A stretch of DNA of 41,326 nucleotides, taken from NCBI GenBank assembly GCA_964510065.1, contig CAZEAC010000037.1:1-41326 (forward strand), written 5' to 3'. Below the pieces are notes generated by a model. The model saw only the letters and a program-made list of their open reading frames with translations. It was not told where the DNA came from and ran no database searches. This document shows, in pieces, positions 15,182-22,996 of this stretch. The stretch's first letter is position 1. Each line of letters opens with the position of its first letter. The translations under genes were made by a program, and so were the position numbers. Origin of the DNA: CAZEAC01 sp964510065. GTDB taxonomy: Bacteria; Bdellovibrionota_C; UBA2361; CAIXSY01.

Positions 15182-15198
15182 CACGAATTCTCTGAGAG
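15182..15198. repeat. Right inverted end of the transposase unit
   Basis: CACGAATTCTCTGAGAG, a perfect 17-bp inverse of 13930-13946, lies about 65 bases upstream of the transposase start and 17 bases from the stop of the shikimate dehydrogenase-like gene. Confidence 0.85.
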
Positions 15199-15214
15199 AA
15201 ATATTATATTTGAA

Positions 15215-16042
15215 TTATTGAGCTTGGGAGCGGGCGAAAGCGGCGGCGCGATCTATAAGATCAGGGGGCGGAGTCACACCAGTGTAGAGAATAAACTGCT
15301 CTACCGCTTGTCTTGATACTATTTGGTGCCCGGTTATTACCTTTTTAGAAGCAGCTCTGGCCTGCTGAATAAATTGCGTCTCCGGCGGATTCGCGACTAC
15401 ATCCATCACATACGAGGCCTGTTTCAGGGCCGAAGCCGGAAACGGAAGCGTATCCTCAGCCTTCACCGACGCCATTCCGATGGGCGTGATGTTCACTAAG
15501 AACGCGAAATCTTGATCTTCAAAATTAAGCTGCCAACGATACCCATACGCCGAAGCCAACTCAGCACCCGCCGCTTGGTTTCTAGCAAATATAGTCACAT
15601 CTAAGTATCCGAGCTCATGCAGCGCACAAGCAACTGCTTTCGCCATCCCGCCACTTCCCAAGAGCGCTACTTTGCAGCTCTTGGGAATTTTGCTTTCAAT
15701 CACAAGGCTGCATACCGCGCCATAATCGGTATTGTAACCAGTGAGACGCCCCTGATTGTTAACGATAGTATTTACCGCTTTGATCCGCGCCGCCGAAGGG
15801 TCAATCGAATCAAGCATTGGTATTACCACCTCTTTGAACGGCATCGAAACCGCCGCGCCACGTATTCCCAGTCCCCGAATACCATATACCGCGTATTCGA
15901 TATTAGGAGGGTTAAAAGCTTTATAAATGTAATTAAGATTAAGCTCACGGTACAAGAAGTTGTGAAAGGTCGTGCCAAAATTTGATGGCCGCGCCGCAAG
16001 CGAGATGCAAAGAGTCGTGTCTTTATTAATTAAAGATTGCAT
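15215..16042 (-). CDS. Shikimate dehydrogenase-like protein (SdhL, HI0607 type)
   Basis: A 275-residue protein of the AroE superfamily. It carries the substrate-site lysine (K70 in VSMPFKE), the catalytic aspartate (D106 in GYNTDYGA) and a dinucleotide motif LGSGGMAKA (128-136). The beginning (NKDTTLCISLAARPSNFGTTFHN) and the end (GHQIVSRQAVEQFILYTG) are those I associate with the SdhL subfamily, typified by Haemophilus HI0607, rather than with housekeeping AroE (GxPxxHSxSPxxHN). Members of that group reduce dehydroshikimate poorly and their role is unclear. Its upstream region faces the glycosidase gene divergently. Confidence 0.82.
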   Translation of the reverse strand: MQSLINKDTTLCISLAARPSNFGTTFHNFLYRELNLNYIYKAFNPPNIEYAVYGIRGLGIRGAAVSMPFKEVVIPMLDSIDPSAARIKAVNTIVNNQGRLTGYNTDYGAVCSLVIESKIPKSCKVALLGSGGMAKAVACALHELGYLDVTIFARNQAAGAELASAYGYRWQLNFEDQDFAFLVNITPIGMASVKAEDTLPFPASALKQASYVMDVVANPPETQFIQQARAASKKVITGHQIVSRQAVEQFILYTGVTPPPDLIDRAAAFARSQAQ

Positions 16043-16156
16043 CGCTGATCTGTAGCATAGAACTCCTGATTCTTCACAAAAATTCCTTAGCTTTTTTCAC
16101 ATTCTTTTCACAATTCTATCAAATTAATTTCATCCCAATTCGCTATAAAGGTATTG

Positions 16157-17092
16157 ATGGCACACAGTGTTATTCGAAGACTAATCTTCACTGCGCTCTA
16201 CGCGTTACTCACGATCTTCATTTTACGCCAAGATTTCACGACGTGGGCGCTTCTAAAAACTTTTGAACAGGGCGGTTCTCATTGGGAGGAGACTGAGGAG
16301 CAAGCACCAAATTCCATTTTGCCTTCCCCTCACAGCACCATCCATTGGCAAGATAGAGGCTCGGGAGTCGCCACAACAGAGATTCCAATCGTCATTGAAG
16401 GGGAACAAGTCGATCAAATCTACCTGACACGCTTCGACCCAAAATATATTGAATTCGCCGTGCATATTGACCGAGCCGCCTATCGTGATATCGACGAGTG
16501 GCGCGATAGTTTAGCTGCGCTCGCCGTTATCAACGGCAGCTACTACGGCATCGATGGCCTCCCGAGTACCCCAGTGCGATCTTTTGGTCAGAACTTCGGA
16601 CCCAATTCCTACCAAGCCAATCACGGTGCATTTATTACCGACAGAAACTCGGCGGCTATCCTCGACCTCAATGGGCTCGCTTGGCGAGATGAAATAGGAG
16701 GCTATCCTCATGCTATGGTATCTTTCCCTCTTCTAGTCGCCCACGGAAAAAGTGGTCGCGTTGCGGGCAACGACAAATGGACGGCGAACCGGAGCTTTAT
16801 CGCAATCGATTCACAGCGAATGATTCTTTGGGGAACCACTGCAGCCGGCTTCTTTTCACTTCGTCGGCTGAGCACTTTCCTTGTGCAACTTCCTCTATCG
16901 ATAGACTTCGCACTCAATCTCGACGGTGGCCCAATCGCTGGACAAGCAATTCAAATGGAGGGCTATCGCCGATCAATTTACGGAACTTCCGAGATCGCCA
17001 CTGACGCCGCAGGCAACGTAAGAATCCTAAGACCAGGAAATAAAGGCAAAAAGTGGCCGCTACCAATTGTGCTCGCAGCATTTAAGAAATAG
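16157..17092 (+). CDS. Membrane-anchored phosphodiester glycosidase (NAGPA-domain) family protein
   Basis: A 311-residue protein from the ATG at 16157, preceded by AAAGG; a TTG one codon upstream is also in frame. A single N-terminal hydrophobic helix (residues 9-24) anchors it in the membrane with the rest in the periplasm. The domain carries the family hallmarks VINGSYYG (125-131), NHGAFITD, NRSFIAID (211-218) and NLDGGPIAG (254-262), known from NAGPA/phosphodiester glycosidase proteins (PF09992), which hydrolyse GlcNAc-1-phosphodiesters. The bacterial substrate is unknown; exopolysaccharide or cell-wall links are possible. Confidence 0.8.
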   Translation: MAHSVIRRLIFTALYALLTIFILRQDFTTWALLKTFEQGGSHWEETEEQAPNSILPSPHSTIHWQDRGSGVATTEIPIVIEGEQVDQIYLTRFDPKYIEFAVHIDRAAYRDIDEWRDSLAALAVINGSYYGIDGLPSTPVRSFGQNFGPNSYQANHGAFITDRNSAAILDLNGLAWRDEIGGYPHAMVSFPLLVAHGKSGRVAGNDKWTANRSFIAIDSQRMILWGTTAAGFFSLRRLSTFLVQLPLSIDFALNLDGGPIAGQAIQMEGYRRSIYGTSEIATDAAGNVRILRPGNKGKKWPLPIVLAAFKK

Positions 17093-17094
17093 CC

Positions 17095-17133
17095 AGCGAC
17101 ACTTGCCAGGTGCAAATGGTGCCGAATGTCGCT
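17095..17133 (+). terminator. Weak hairpin after the glycosidase-domain gene
   Basis: AGCGACA at 17095-17101 pairs with TGTCGCT at 17127-17133, with additional imperfect pairing inside. It is followed by ATTGTCTCTT, not a clean T-run. It lies 2 bases after the stop and upstream of the MFS gene. Confidence 0.35.
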
Positions 17134-17172
17134 ATTGTCTCTTAGGTATTTCGACCCATACCATGGAGAGCC

Positions 17173-18399
17173 ATGTCTGAATCAATTCCTCGCTCCGTGA
17201 AATTTGCGATTCTTGTCGCAGCGCTCGGCTATTTTGTCGATGCGTTCGATATGCTGCTTTTTAGTGTGCTTCGCGTGCAAAGCTTGCATGACTTAGGCAT
17301 ACTGGAGGAAAACATGCTCGAAACTGGAAAGTGGCTTCTCAACTGCCAGATGTGGGGCATGTTACTCGGCGGACTCATTTGGGGCATCCTTGGCGATAAG
17401 CGTGGACGCCTTCAGGTGCTCTTCGGCTCGATATTATTGTATTCGGCAGCTACGTTTCTGAACGCCTTCGTACAGAATACCGAACAATATGCCTGGCTCC
17501 GTTTTTTAGCGGGACTCGGCCTCGCCGGAGAACTTGGCGGTGCAATTACTCTCGTAAGCGAATTAATGCCAAAAGAAAAACGCGGGCTCGCCACCACGTT
17601 TGTTGCAACTATTGGAGTTTCAGGTGTAGTTGCCGCGGGACTTTTTGGCAAACTTCTTCCCTGGCGCGAAACCTATATGGTCGGCGGGATCATGGGATTC
17701 GCACTCTTGATTCTACGAGTGAGTGTACACGAATCCGGAATTTTTAATTCCATAAAGCAATCCGAAGGTATACGCAAAGGAGATGTCGCCCTCCTTTTCG
17801 GCTCGCTCTCGCGAATCGTGCGATATGCTTGCTGTATTTTGCTTGCGACGCCGACTTGGTTTGTCGTCGGTATCTTGATGACGTTTTGTAGCGAGCTCGG
17901 AAAAGCCAAAGGCATTCCTGAGCCGCTCGTTGCTGCCGACGCGGTTTTATGGTGTTACGTGGGACTGACCCTCGGCGATCTTGGCAGCGGTGTGGCGAGT
18001 CAACTTCTCCGTAGCAGGAGGAAAGCCATCATTTTTTTCCTTGTAGGCGAGGCAATCTGCATCTCGGCGATTCTCGCGCTTCCTTTGTCACATGCTTGGC
18101 AGTTTTATGCGCTTAGCGTCCCGACCGGTTTCTTCGTGGGCTATTGGGTGGTATTTGTCACCAGCGCCGCCGAACAGTTCGGCACCAATCTTCGTGCGAC
18201 TGTGACCACAACCGTTCCAAACTTCGTGCGTGCCAGCGTGATTCCGATGACTACTAGCTTCGCCGCGCTGAAGGACAATGGCTTTACTGTGCTAGAGAGT
18301 GCCTCGATAATTGGGGCCGTGGTAATGGGGATCGCAATCTTTGCAGCATGGAAGCTGCAAGAATCATTTCAAACTGACCTTAATTACCTCGAACACTAG
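17173..18399 (+). CDS. Major facilitator superfamily transporter
   Basis: A 408-residue protein with about twelve hydrophobic helices. The first helix has the GYFVDAFDMLLF motif, and the conserved loop 2-3 signature is GDKRGR (74-79), followed by LRFLAGLGLAGELGGA as in sugar/organic-acid:proton symporters. The substrate cannot be read from sequence; family relatives carry sugars, aromatic acids or metabolites. A GGAGAG ribosome site lies just before the ATG. Its TAG stop (18397-18399) directly abuts the CTAG end of a family A repeat, and the next gene is convergent. Confidence 0.85.
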   Translation: MSESIPRSVKFAILVAALGYFVDAFDMLLFSVLRVQSLHDLGILEENMLETGKWLLNCQMWGMLLGGLIWGILGDKRGRLQVLFGSILLYSAATFLNAFVQNTEQYAWLRFLAGLGLAGELGGAITLVSELMPKEKRGLATTFVATIGVSGVVAAGLFGKLLPWRETYMVGGIMGFALLILRVSVHESGIFNSIKQSEGIRKGDVALLFGSLSRIVRYACCILLATPTWFVVGILMTFCSELGKAKGIPEPLVAADAVLWCYVGLTLGDLGSGVASQLLRSRRKAIIFFLVGEAICISAILALPLSHAWQFYALSVPTGFFVGYWVVFVTSAAEQFGTNLRATVTTTVPNFVRASVIPMTTSFAALKDNGFTVLESASIIGAVVMGIAIFAAWKLQESFQTDLNYLEH

Positions 18400-18552
18400 C
18401 TAGTACACTGTAAACAAAATAACTTATCCTTGCTCTCGGTTCTAACTCGGTGTTCCCTGTGCCTCTGTGGTTTATTTTGCTTTCAAGAAACCACAAGTCA
18501 CGGAGAGCACAGAGGGGAGAAGAGTCGGAAAACTTATGTTACAGAGTACTAG
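18400..18552. repeat. Dispersed repeat family A, full copy 2, between convergent genes
   Basis: A 153-bp same-orientation copy of 5242-5396: CTAGTACACTGTAAAC at the left end, GTTACAGAGTACTAG at the right, and the central CCTCTGTGGTTTATTTTGCT block with a GAAACCACA right arm. It fills the whole interval between the MFS stop codon and the pepA stop codon; pepA's TAG stop (18549-18551) lies inside its terminal CTAG. A likely role, beyond selfish spread, is bidirectional termination. Confidence 0.85.
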
Positions 18553-20033
18553 CTCTGCAAGAATTGCAAAATCGTCCGTACACCAACGCCTGTCGCACCT
18601 TTCCGGTTAAATCCTCGGTCACTATCGATGTATGCGGGACCTGCAATATCAATATGTGCCCAAGGTGTTTTCTCGACAAACTCGCTTAAAAATAATGCGC
18701 CAAGGATTCCTCCTGCCTCGGCACCGCCGATATTTTTAAGCTCCGCAATGGGACTTTTCAGTCGATCACGATATTCAGGAGCAAGCGGCAAGCGCACGAG
18801 TCTTTCACTCGCAGTTTGCGCGGCGCGAAGAAGTTTTTCTGCCAGCCCGTCATCACTTGCAAAGAGGCCTGAATATTCGCTTCCTAAGAAATTCGCTACC
18901 GATCCGGTCAACGTCGCAAGGTCAATTATGCAGCTGCATTGCTCTTTTTCCGCAAGCACTAACGCATCGCCAAGAATCAGTCTTCCCTCGGCATCGGTAT
19001 TCAATATTTCGACGGTTTTTCCGTTGAGTGCGCGAACTACGTTGCCAGGCTTTGTGGCCAACGTATTTATCATATTTTCAGTGACCGGACAGAAACCGAT
19101 GACTTCGACAGGCACTTTGAGCTTGGCAATCGCCTCGATGGCCGTGAGAACTGCTGCCGCGCCAGCCATGTCTTGCTTCATTTCGTACATGCCCGGGCCA
19201 GATTTAATACAGAGTCCACCGGTGTCAAAAGTTACGCCCTTGCCGACCAACGCAACTTTCCGTTTTGCCTTACCCCTCGGTTTATAGTGTAAACGAATTA
19301 AGCTCGGCTCTTCATTACTCCCGTCGAAGACCGAAAGCATTAGATCGGCTTTCATCTTCCTCAGTTCGCTTCGACCACAGACTTTTATGCCAAGCTTCTG
19401 CTCCTTTGCGATGCGACGGGCCTCAGCCACCAGAAACGGCGGAGTACAATCGACTGCCGGCATATTGACGAAGTCGCGAGCTGAAGACACCGCCCGACTC
19501 ACCACTTCGGCGCGCTGGATGGCATTGACCGCAATCTTTCGCGGGGAAAGAAGCCCAACGGACTGTAGCTCGAAGACCTTTTTATCGGTTTTGTATTTTG
19601 TGAAGCAATAACTACTAAGAAGCAGCCCTTCGCAAAATGCCTGCAGTCGTGAAGGATCTTGCATTTGCAGATCGGCTACCTGCACCAACACGCGTTTTGC
19701 GCGACGGCTTTTCGCCTGTTCAAAGACAATATTTCCAAGCTTTCTTAGCGCGAGCTGCGCGTTATAGCCGCTTCGCGGCGCTCCTTCCCAGCCAATCAGC
19801 AACACATTTCGAGGAAAGCCTGGCAACCCGCACTGCACAAGTAGTGGCCTATGAAGCTGAGCTTTAAATTCAAATAGTGCAATCTCCCTGGAAAGTGTGC
19901 CTGCAAGGCGCTTATCAAGCGCTCCGATTGAAAGTTCCGGTTTATTGGCTTTTATTCCCTTTGCACTGATCGGGAGCACCAATAGATCACAGTCGTTAAA
20001 CGTTTGCGAGGCTTTTACTAGGCTAATAATCAT
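18549..20033 (-). CDS. pepA: Leucyl aminopeptidase (M17, PepA)
   Basis: A 494-residue cytosolic metalloexopeptidase removing N-terminal residues from peptides. All M17 signature residues are present: K265 and D270 in GKGVTFDTGG, K277, D288 in MKQDMAGAA, and D347/E349/R351 in NTDAEGRL. The N-terminal 170 residues form the family's variable domain, here lacking strong motifs. Length is normal. The stop codon falls inside repeat family A. Some PepA proteins also bind DNA, but nothing here indicates this. Confidence 0.93.
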   Translation of the reverse strand: MIISLVKASQTFNDCDLLVLPISAKGIKANKPELSIGALDKRLAGTLSREIALFEFKAQLHRPLLVQCGLPGFPRNVLLIGWEGAPRSGYNAQLALRKLGNIVFEQAKSRRAKRVLVQVADLQMQDPSRLQAFCEGLLLSSYCFTKYKTDKKVFELQSVGLLSPRKIAVNAIQRAEVVSRAVSSARDFVNMPAVDCTPPFLVAEARRIAKEQKLGIKVCGRSELRKMKADLMLSVFDGSNEEPSLIRLHYKPRGKAKRKVALVGKGVTFDTGGLCIKSGPGMYEMKQDMAGAAAVLTAIEAIAKLKVPVEVIGFCPVTENMINTLATKPGNVVRALNGKTVEILNTDAEGRLILGDALVLAEKEQCSCIIDLATLTGSVANFLGSEYSGLFASDDGLAEKLLRAAQTASERLVRLPLAPEYRDRLKSPIAELKNIGGAEAGGILGALFLSEFVEKTPWAHIDIAGPAYIDSDRGFNRKGATGVGVRTILQFLQS

Positions 20034-20184
20034 TTGTACTCTCTCAAGAAATTCTCTCAGTTCGCCCTACTATAAAACCCTATTTATATTAGCAAAAGCT
20101 GGAAACCAGCGCTTACTTATTGAGCGATTCCCGATTATCGGCGATAAAATATAGACGCGCGACTTGCAAATTATTTAGGAACCT

Positions 20185-21627
20185 ATGGCACCAGTATACG
20201 ACATCGTTATTCTTAAACGAGGCAATGCGCTCGCTTCCCGTATACATGAAAATCTGCTGACCAAAGGATACCCAACTCAATCAGCTGCCGATATCGACGA
20301 AGCGCTAACGATTCTTCGCGGCGCGCAGAATTCAATTTTAATCGTCGATAGTGGAACCGATCCAGAAATAGCATATACCTGCGCCAAAGATATTATCGAA
20401 AAGCAAGCGTTGCACAATTATCCAACGATTATCGTTGGAGCCGAGGTTGATGGTTATGAAGGCGTGCTGGGAAGGTATTTTAAGATAATTGCCGCGCTGG
20501 CGACGCCGTGCAGCACTAATGAGGTACTCCAAGGCATAGCGTTCGTCACTAAGTCTCTTGAGTCAATTCGTAGCTCCGGTGCATACGAGGCCACCGAGGC
20601 CGACGAGCCCGCTCCCGGTGCTGAACTCGCCGCGACGTCAGTTCACGAACTATACCAAAATTGGGAAGAAATACCGGCGCTGGTCTTCTCTGAGTTTGAG
20701 AAATTCCAGCTCGTCGGCAGAAATATTGGTGGCGCACGCTATGCGTATCCAATCGACGACGCAGAGTTTCAGGCTCTAGGACTTATGCCGCGTCACGAGA
20801 GAGCCGGCAAAGTAATAGAGCAAATTTTGCAAGATGCTGGCAAATGGGGCAAAGGCCATATCTACCGTACCGCACTAATGACTTCAAAGCTCGTCGAGCC
20901 ACTTGGGCTGTCGCACGATCAGGTCGCGAATGGGCAGACGGCCAGCCTGCTCTTTGCCTGGAGTTTCGCCCAGAAAGACAAGGAACTTTTACGTCGAGAC
21001 TACCTTGGTAGCCGATCTCTCATTTTAAGAAAGGACATCTGCAGCAAAATCAAAGATAGCGCAATGAAAGTCGTGGTGGATCTTTCACTTCCAGAGCCGG
21101 GACATATTATTGCCATGATGGGAAAACTTATAGGAAGAGAAGAAAAGGTCAATGACAGCCTGTCGTCGCTCGTTGCATCGGCGATTGTGACAGCGGACCT
21201 TGTTGACCGAGTGTGTTTCTCTTCGGGGGGTTGGAATCCTAACGCCGCGTACTCGCTGCTTCGCCGGCTCAAGTCAGGCAAGGTACGAGATGTTCACCCA
21301 TCTAACCTCGCGTGCGCGATCAAGATCCTCGTTGAAGCAATATCGGCAAATCCGCGCGCTGCGATTAGCCGCAAGCATCGTAGCAATCCGGAACTCGTTG
21401 CGGCGGCACAAGCGACCAAAGAGCTTGCCGTTGGCGCCCATGAGCAAAAAATCGCTATCGATCGTCTGGCTCCTGGAATGCGTTTATCGCGGCCGCTCAC
21501 CACGTTCGACGGCAAAAAAGTTTTGAACGACAATCTGGTTCTCGATGAGGATCTGATCTGGAGGATCTGGCAACTTGCGTCGATTCGGCCAATCAACGGA
21601 CCGGTAGTCGTTCTTGCCGAGCAATAG
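20185..21627 (+). CDS. Receiver protein with a degenerate HD-GYP-like output domain
   Basis: A 480-residue protein. Residues 1-125 look like a response-regulator receiver (ILIVDSGTD, D55 as candidate phospho-acceptor), but the acidic pair is missing. Residues 155-200 form a linker. Residues 215-430 resemble an HD-GYP-type helical domain: HIYRTALMTSKLVEPLGLS is followed by GQTASLLFAW where active enzymes have ALLHDIGK. The C-terminal end (LAPGMRLSRPLTTFDGKKVLNDNLVLDEDLIWRI type) is the tail usual after HD-GYP domains. The metal-binding HD pair is gone, so c-di-GMP hydrolysis is unlikely; a sensing or scaffold role is possible. The ribosome site is AGGA. Confidence 0.55.
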   Translation: MAPVYDIVILKRGNALASRIHENLLTKGYPTQSAADIDEALTILRGAQNSILIVDSGTDPEIAYTCAKDIIEKQALHNYPTIIVGAEVDGYEGVLGRYFKIIAALATPCSTNEVLQGIAFVTKSLESIRSSGAYEATEADEPAPGAELAATSVHELYQNWEEIPALVFSEFEKFQLVGRNIGGARYAYPIDDAEFQALGLMPRHERAGKVIEQILQDAGKWGKGHIYRTALMTSKLVEPLGLSHDQVANGQTASLLFAWSFAQKDKELLRRDYLGSRSLILRKDICSKIKDSAMKVVVDLSLPEPGHIIAMMGKLIGREEKVNDSLSSLVASAIVTADLVDRVCFSSGGWNPNAAYSLLRRLKSGKVRDVHPSNLACAIKILVEAISANPRAAISRKHRSNPELVAAAQATKELAVGAHEQKIAIDRLAPGMRLSRPLTTFDGKKVLNDNLVLDEDLIWRIWQLASIRPINGPVVVLAEQ

Positions 21628-21637
21628 CTCTCAGGCT

Positions 21638-22996
21638 CTATTCCGATCGCCCAAGAACTCTTCGAAGGCTTGAGCGATCAATCTGCAGGAGCTCCGCGGC
21701 CTTGCTCTGATTGTTTCCTGAGGCCGAAAGCGCGTCTCGCACCATTTTCTGCTTAAACATTTCAACTCGGTCCGAAAATGAACGCGCTTCGCGCTCACTC
21801 GCATTTGCTAAAAGTCTTACCTCATTTGCACTCACCACCGACAGCTGTGCGTACTGCGCCCGTAGCGCTGCGCTTTCGACAGCCGCCTCAAGTTCGCGAA
21901 CATTGCCTGGCCAACGATGACTCGCAAACACGTCGAGTGCCGACGCATCGAATGTAGTGAACTGAATTCGTTCTTCAGCAACCAGCTTTGCTACAATTGC
22001 TTCGACAAGATCCGGGATATCTTCGAGCCTTTCGCGAAGCGGTGCCAACGTAATCACGCAATGTGCGATTCGATGATACAAATCCTGGCGGAAGGTACCC
22101 CGTTCGATATTCTGTGTCAGGTTGGAGTTACAAGCAGCGATCCACCTGAAGTTAACTTCGATATTTTTATCAGAACCAACACGTCGAATTATGCGATCCT
22201 GCAGAGCGCCAAGCAGCAGCACCTGCGTCTCGAGAGGAAGCGCATCTACTTCATCAAGAAAGAAAGTCCCACCCTCAGCTTCTTTTATGAGTCCACGTCT
22301 CTCGTGGAGCGCTCCGGTAAATGCCCCCTTTTCGTGGCCGAATAGATCGCTCTGAATAAGGTCGTGGGCACCGAAGCAGGGCTGGTAACGCACAAAGTTT
22401 TTCTCTTTTCGAGCGCTCAGCCGATGGATCTCCTGCGCGCATAGTCCCTTCCCAGTTCCGGTTTCACCGAGGAGCAGCACCGTTTGACTCGAGCGAGCGG
22501 CAAATTCAATTTGAGCGCGTAGCTCGCGTGCTTTCGTTCCCCGCCCTACTAACTGACTCGGACTCGAGTTTGAAGTAAGCAGCCGATCGCGTTCGCGTCG
22601 CAGCTCCGATTGCACGAAACCATCCTCGATAAGAACTTTCAAGTGTTCGAGATGCGGTGGCTTTTGTAAAAAGTTAGCCGCTCCCAACTCGATCGCTCGG
22701 ATTCCGTAGTCACTGTTACCATGGCCGGTGAGCACTATGCAGCGAGCAGTTGGGCAAATAGCGAGGGCTTGTCGAATAAAATCAAATCCGCTCTCGGGCC
22801 CACGACAGGCATCGATACTTAGATCCGAGACCAACACGTGCGGCTGCTGATCGCGCACAAGCGCCAATCCTGTCTCGGCGTTCGTCGAACCGTGAAGCTT
22901 CGCGTCAAGCCCCGTCAAACGAAGCGCATTGATTAGGCTTGAAAGATGCTCTTCATCGTCATCGACAAACACGACCTGTTTAAGTACTTCTGTCAT
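21638..22996 (-). CDS. NtrC-family sigma-54-dependent response regulator
   Basis: A 452-residue activator from the ATG at 22996 (an in-frame start further upstream would lie deep in the kinase gene). The receiver carries D12/D13 and D58 (VLVSDLS). The AAA+ domain has Walker A GETGTGKG (177-184), the sigma-54 contact loop GAFTGA (224-229), Walker B FFLDEVD (245-251) and the RWPGNVREL motif. The C-terminal Fis-type HTH (SKAAELLQIDRSSLRRVLG) binds DNA. All parts look functional. The start overlaps the end of the kinase-like gene by 17 bases, so the pair is translationally coupled. No -24/-12 promoter was found, so its targets are unknown. Confidence 0.92.
   Translation of the reverse strand: MTEVLKQVVFVDDDEEHLSSLINALRLTGLDAKLHGSTNAETGLALVRDQQPHVLVSDLSIDACRGPESGFDFIRQALAICPTARCIVLTGHGNSDYGIRAIELGAANFLQKPPHLEHLKVLIEDGFVQSELRRERDRLLTSNSSPSQLVGRGTKARELRAQIEFAARSSQTVLLLGETGTGKGLCAQEIHRLSARKEKNFVRYQPCFGAHDLIQSDLFGHEKGAFTGALHERRGLIKEAEGGTFFLDEVDALPLETQVLLLGALQDRIIRRVGSDKNIEVNFRWIAACNSNLTQNIERGTFRQDLYHRIAHCVITLAPLRERLEDIPDLVEAIVAKLVAEERIQFTTFDASALDVFASHRWPGNVRELEAAVESAALRAQYAQLSVVSANEVRLLANASEREARSFSDRVEMFKQKMVRDALSASGNNQSKAAELLQIDRSSLRRVLGRSE

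Larger units (their letters stand above)
13930..15198 (-). mobile_element. RAYT/IS200-like unit with 17-bp perfect inverted ends
   Basis: CTCTCAGAGAATTCGTG at 13930-13946 is repeated perfectly in inverse orientation at 15182-15198, enclosing one IS200-like transposase gene. Each end contains its own mini-palindrome (CTCT-C-AGAG). IS200/IS605 elements lack true terminal inverted repeats, whereas REP-associated tyrosine transposase (RAYT) genes are often flanked by inverted palindromic repeats; the layout here fits the second. No clear target duplication is seen outside the ends. Confidence 0.7.

Noticed and set aside
15116..15184. N-terminal extension of the transposase to 15184
   Set aside because: It reaches into the inverted end; the ATG at 15115 has a good ribosome site and matches the usual start of the family.
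17111..17133. Possible -24/-12 (sigma-54) promoter before the MFS gene
   Set aside because: TGGTGC is present, but the GC of the -12 element is two bases off the required spacing; the segment is better explained as a hairpin.
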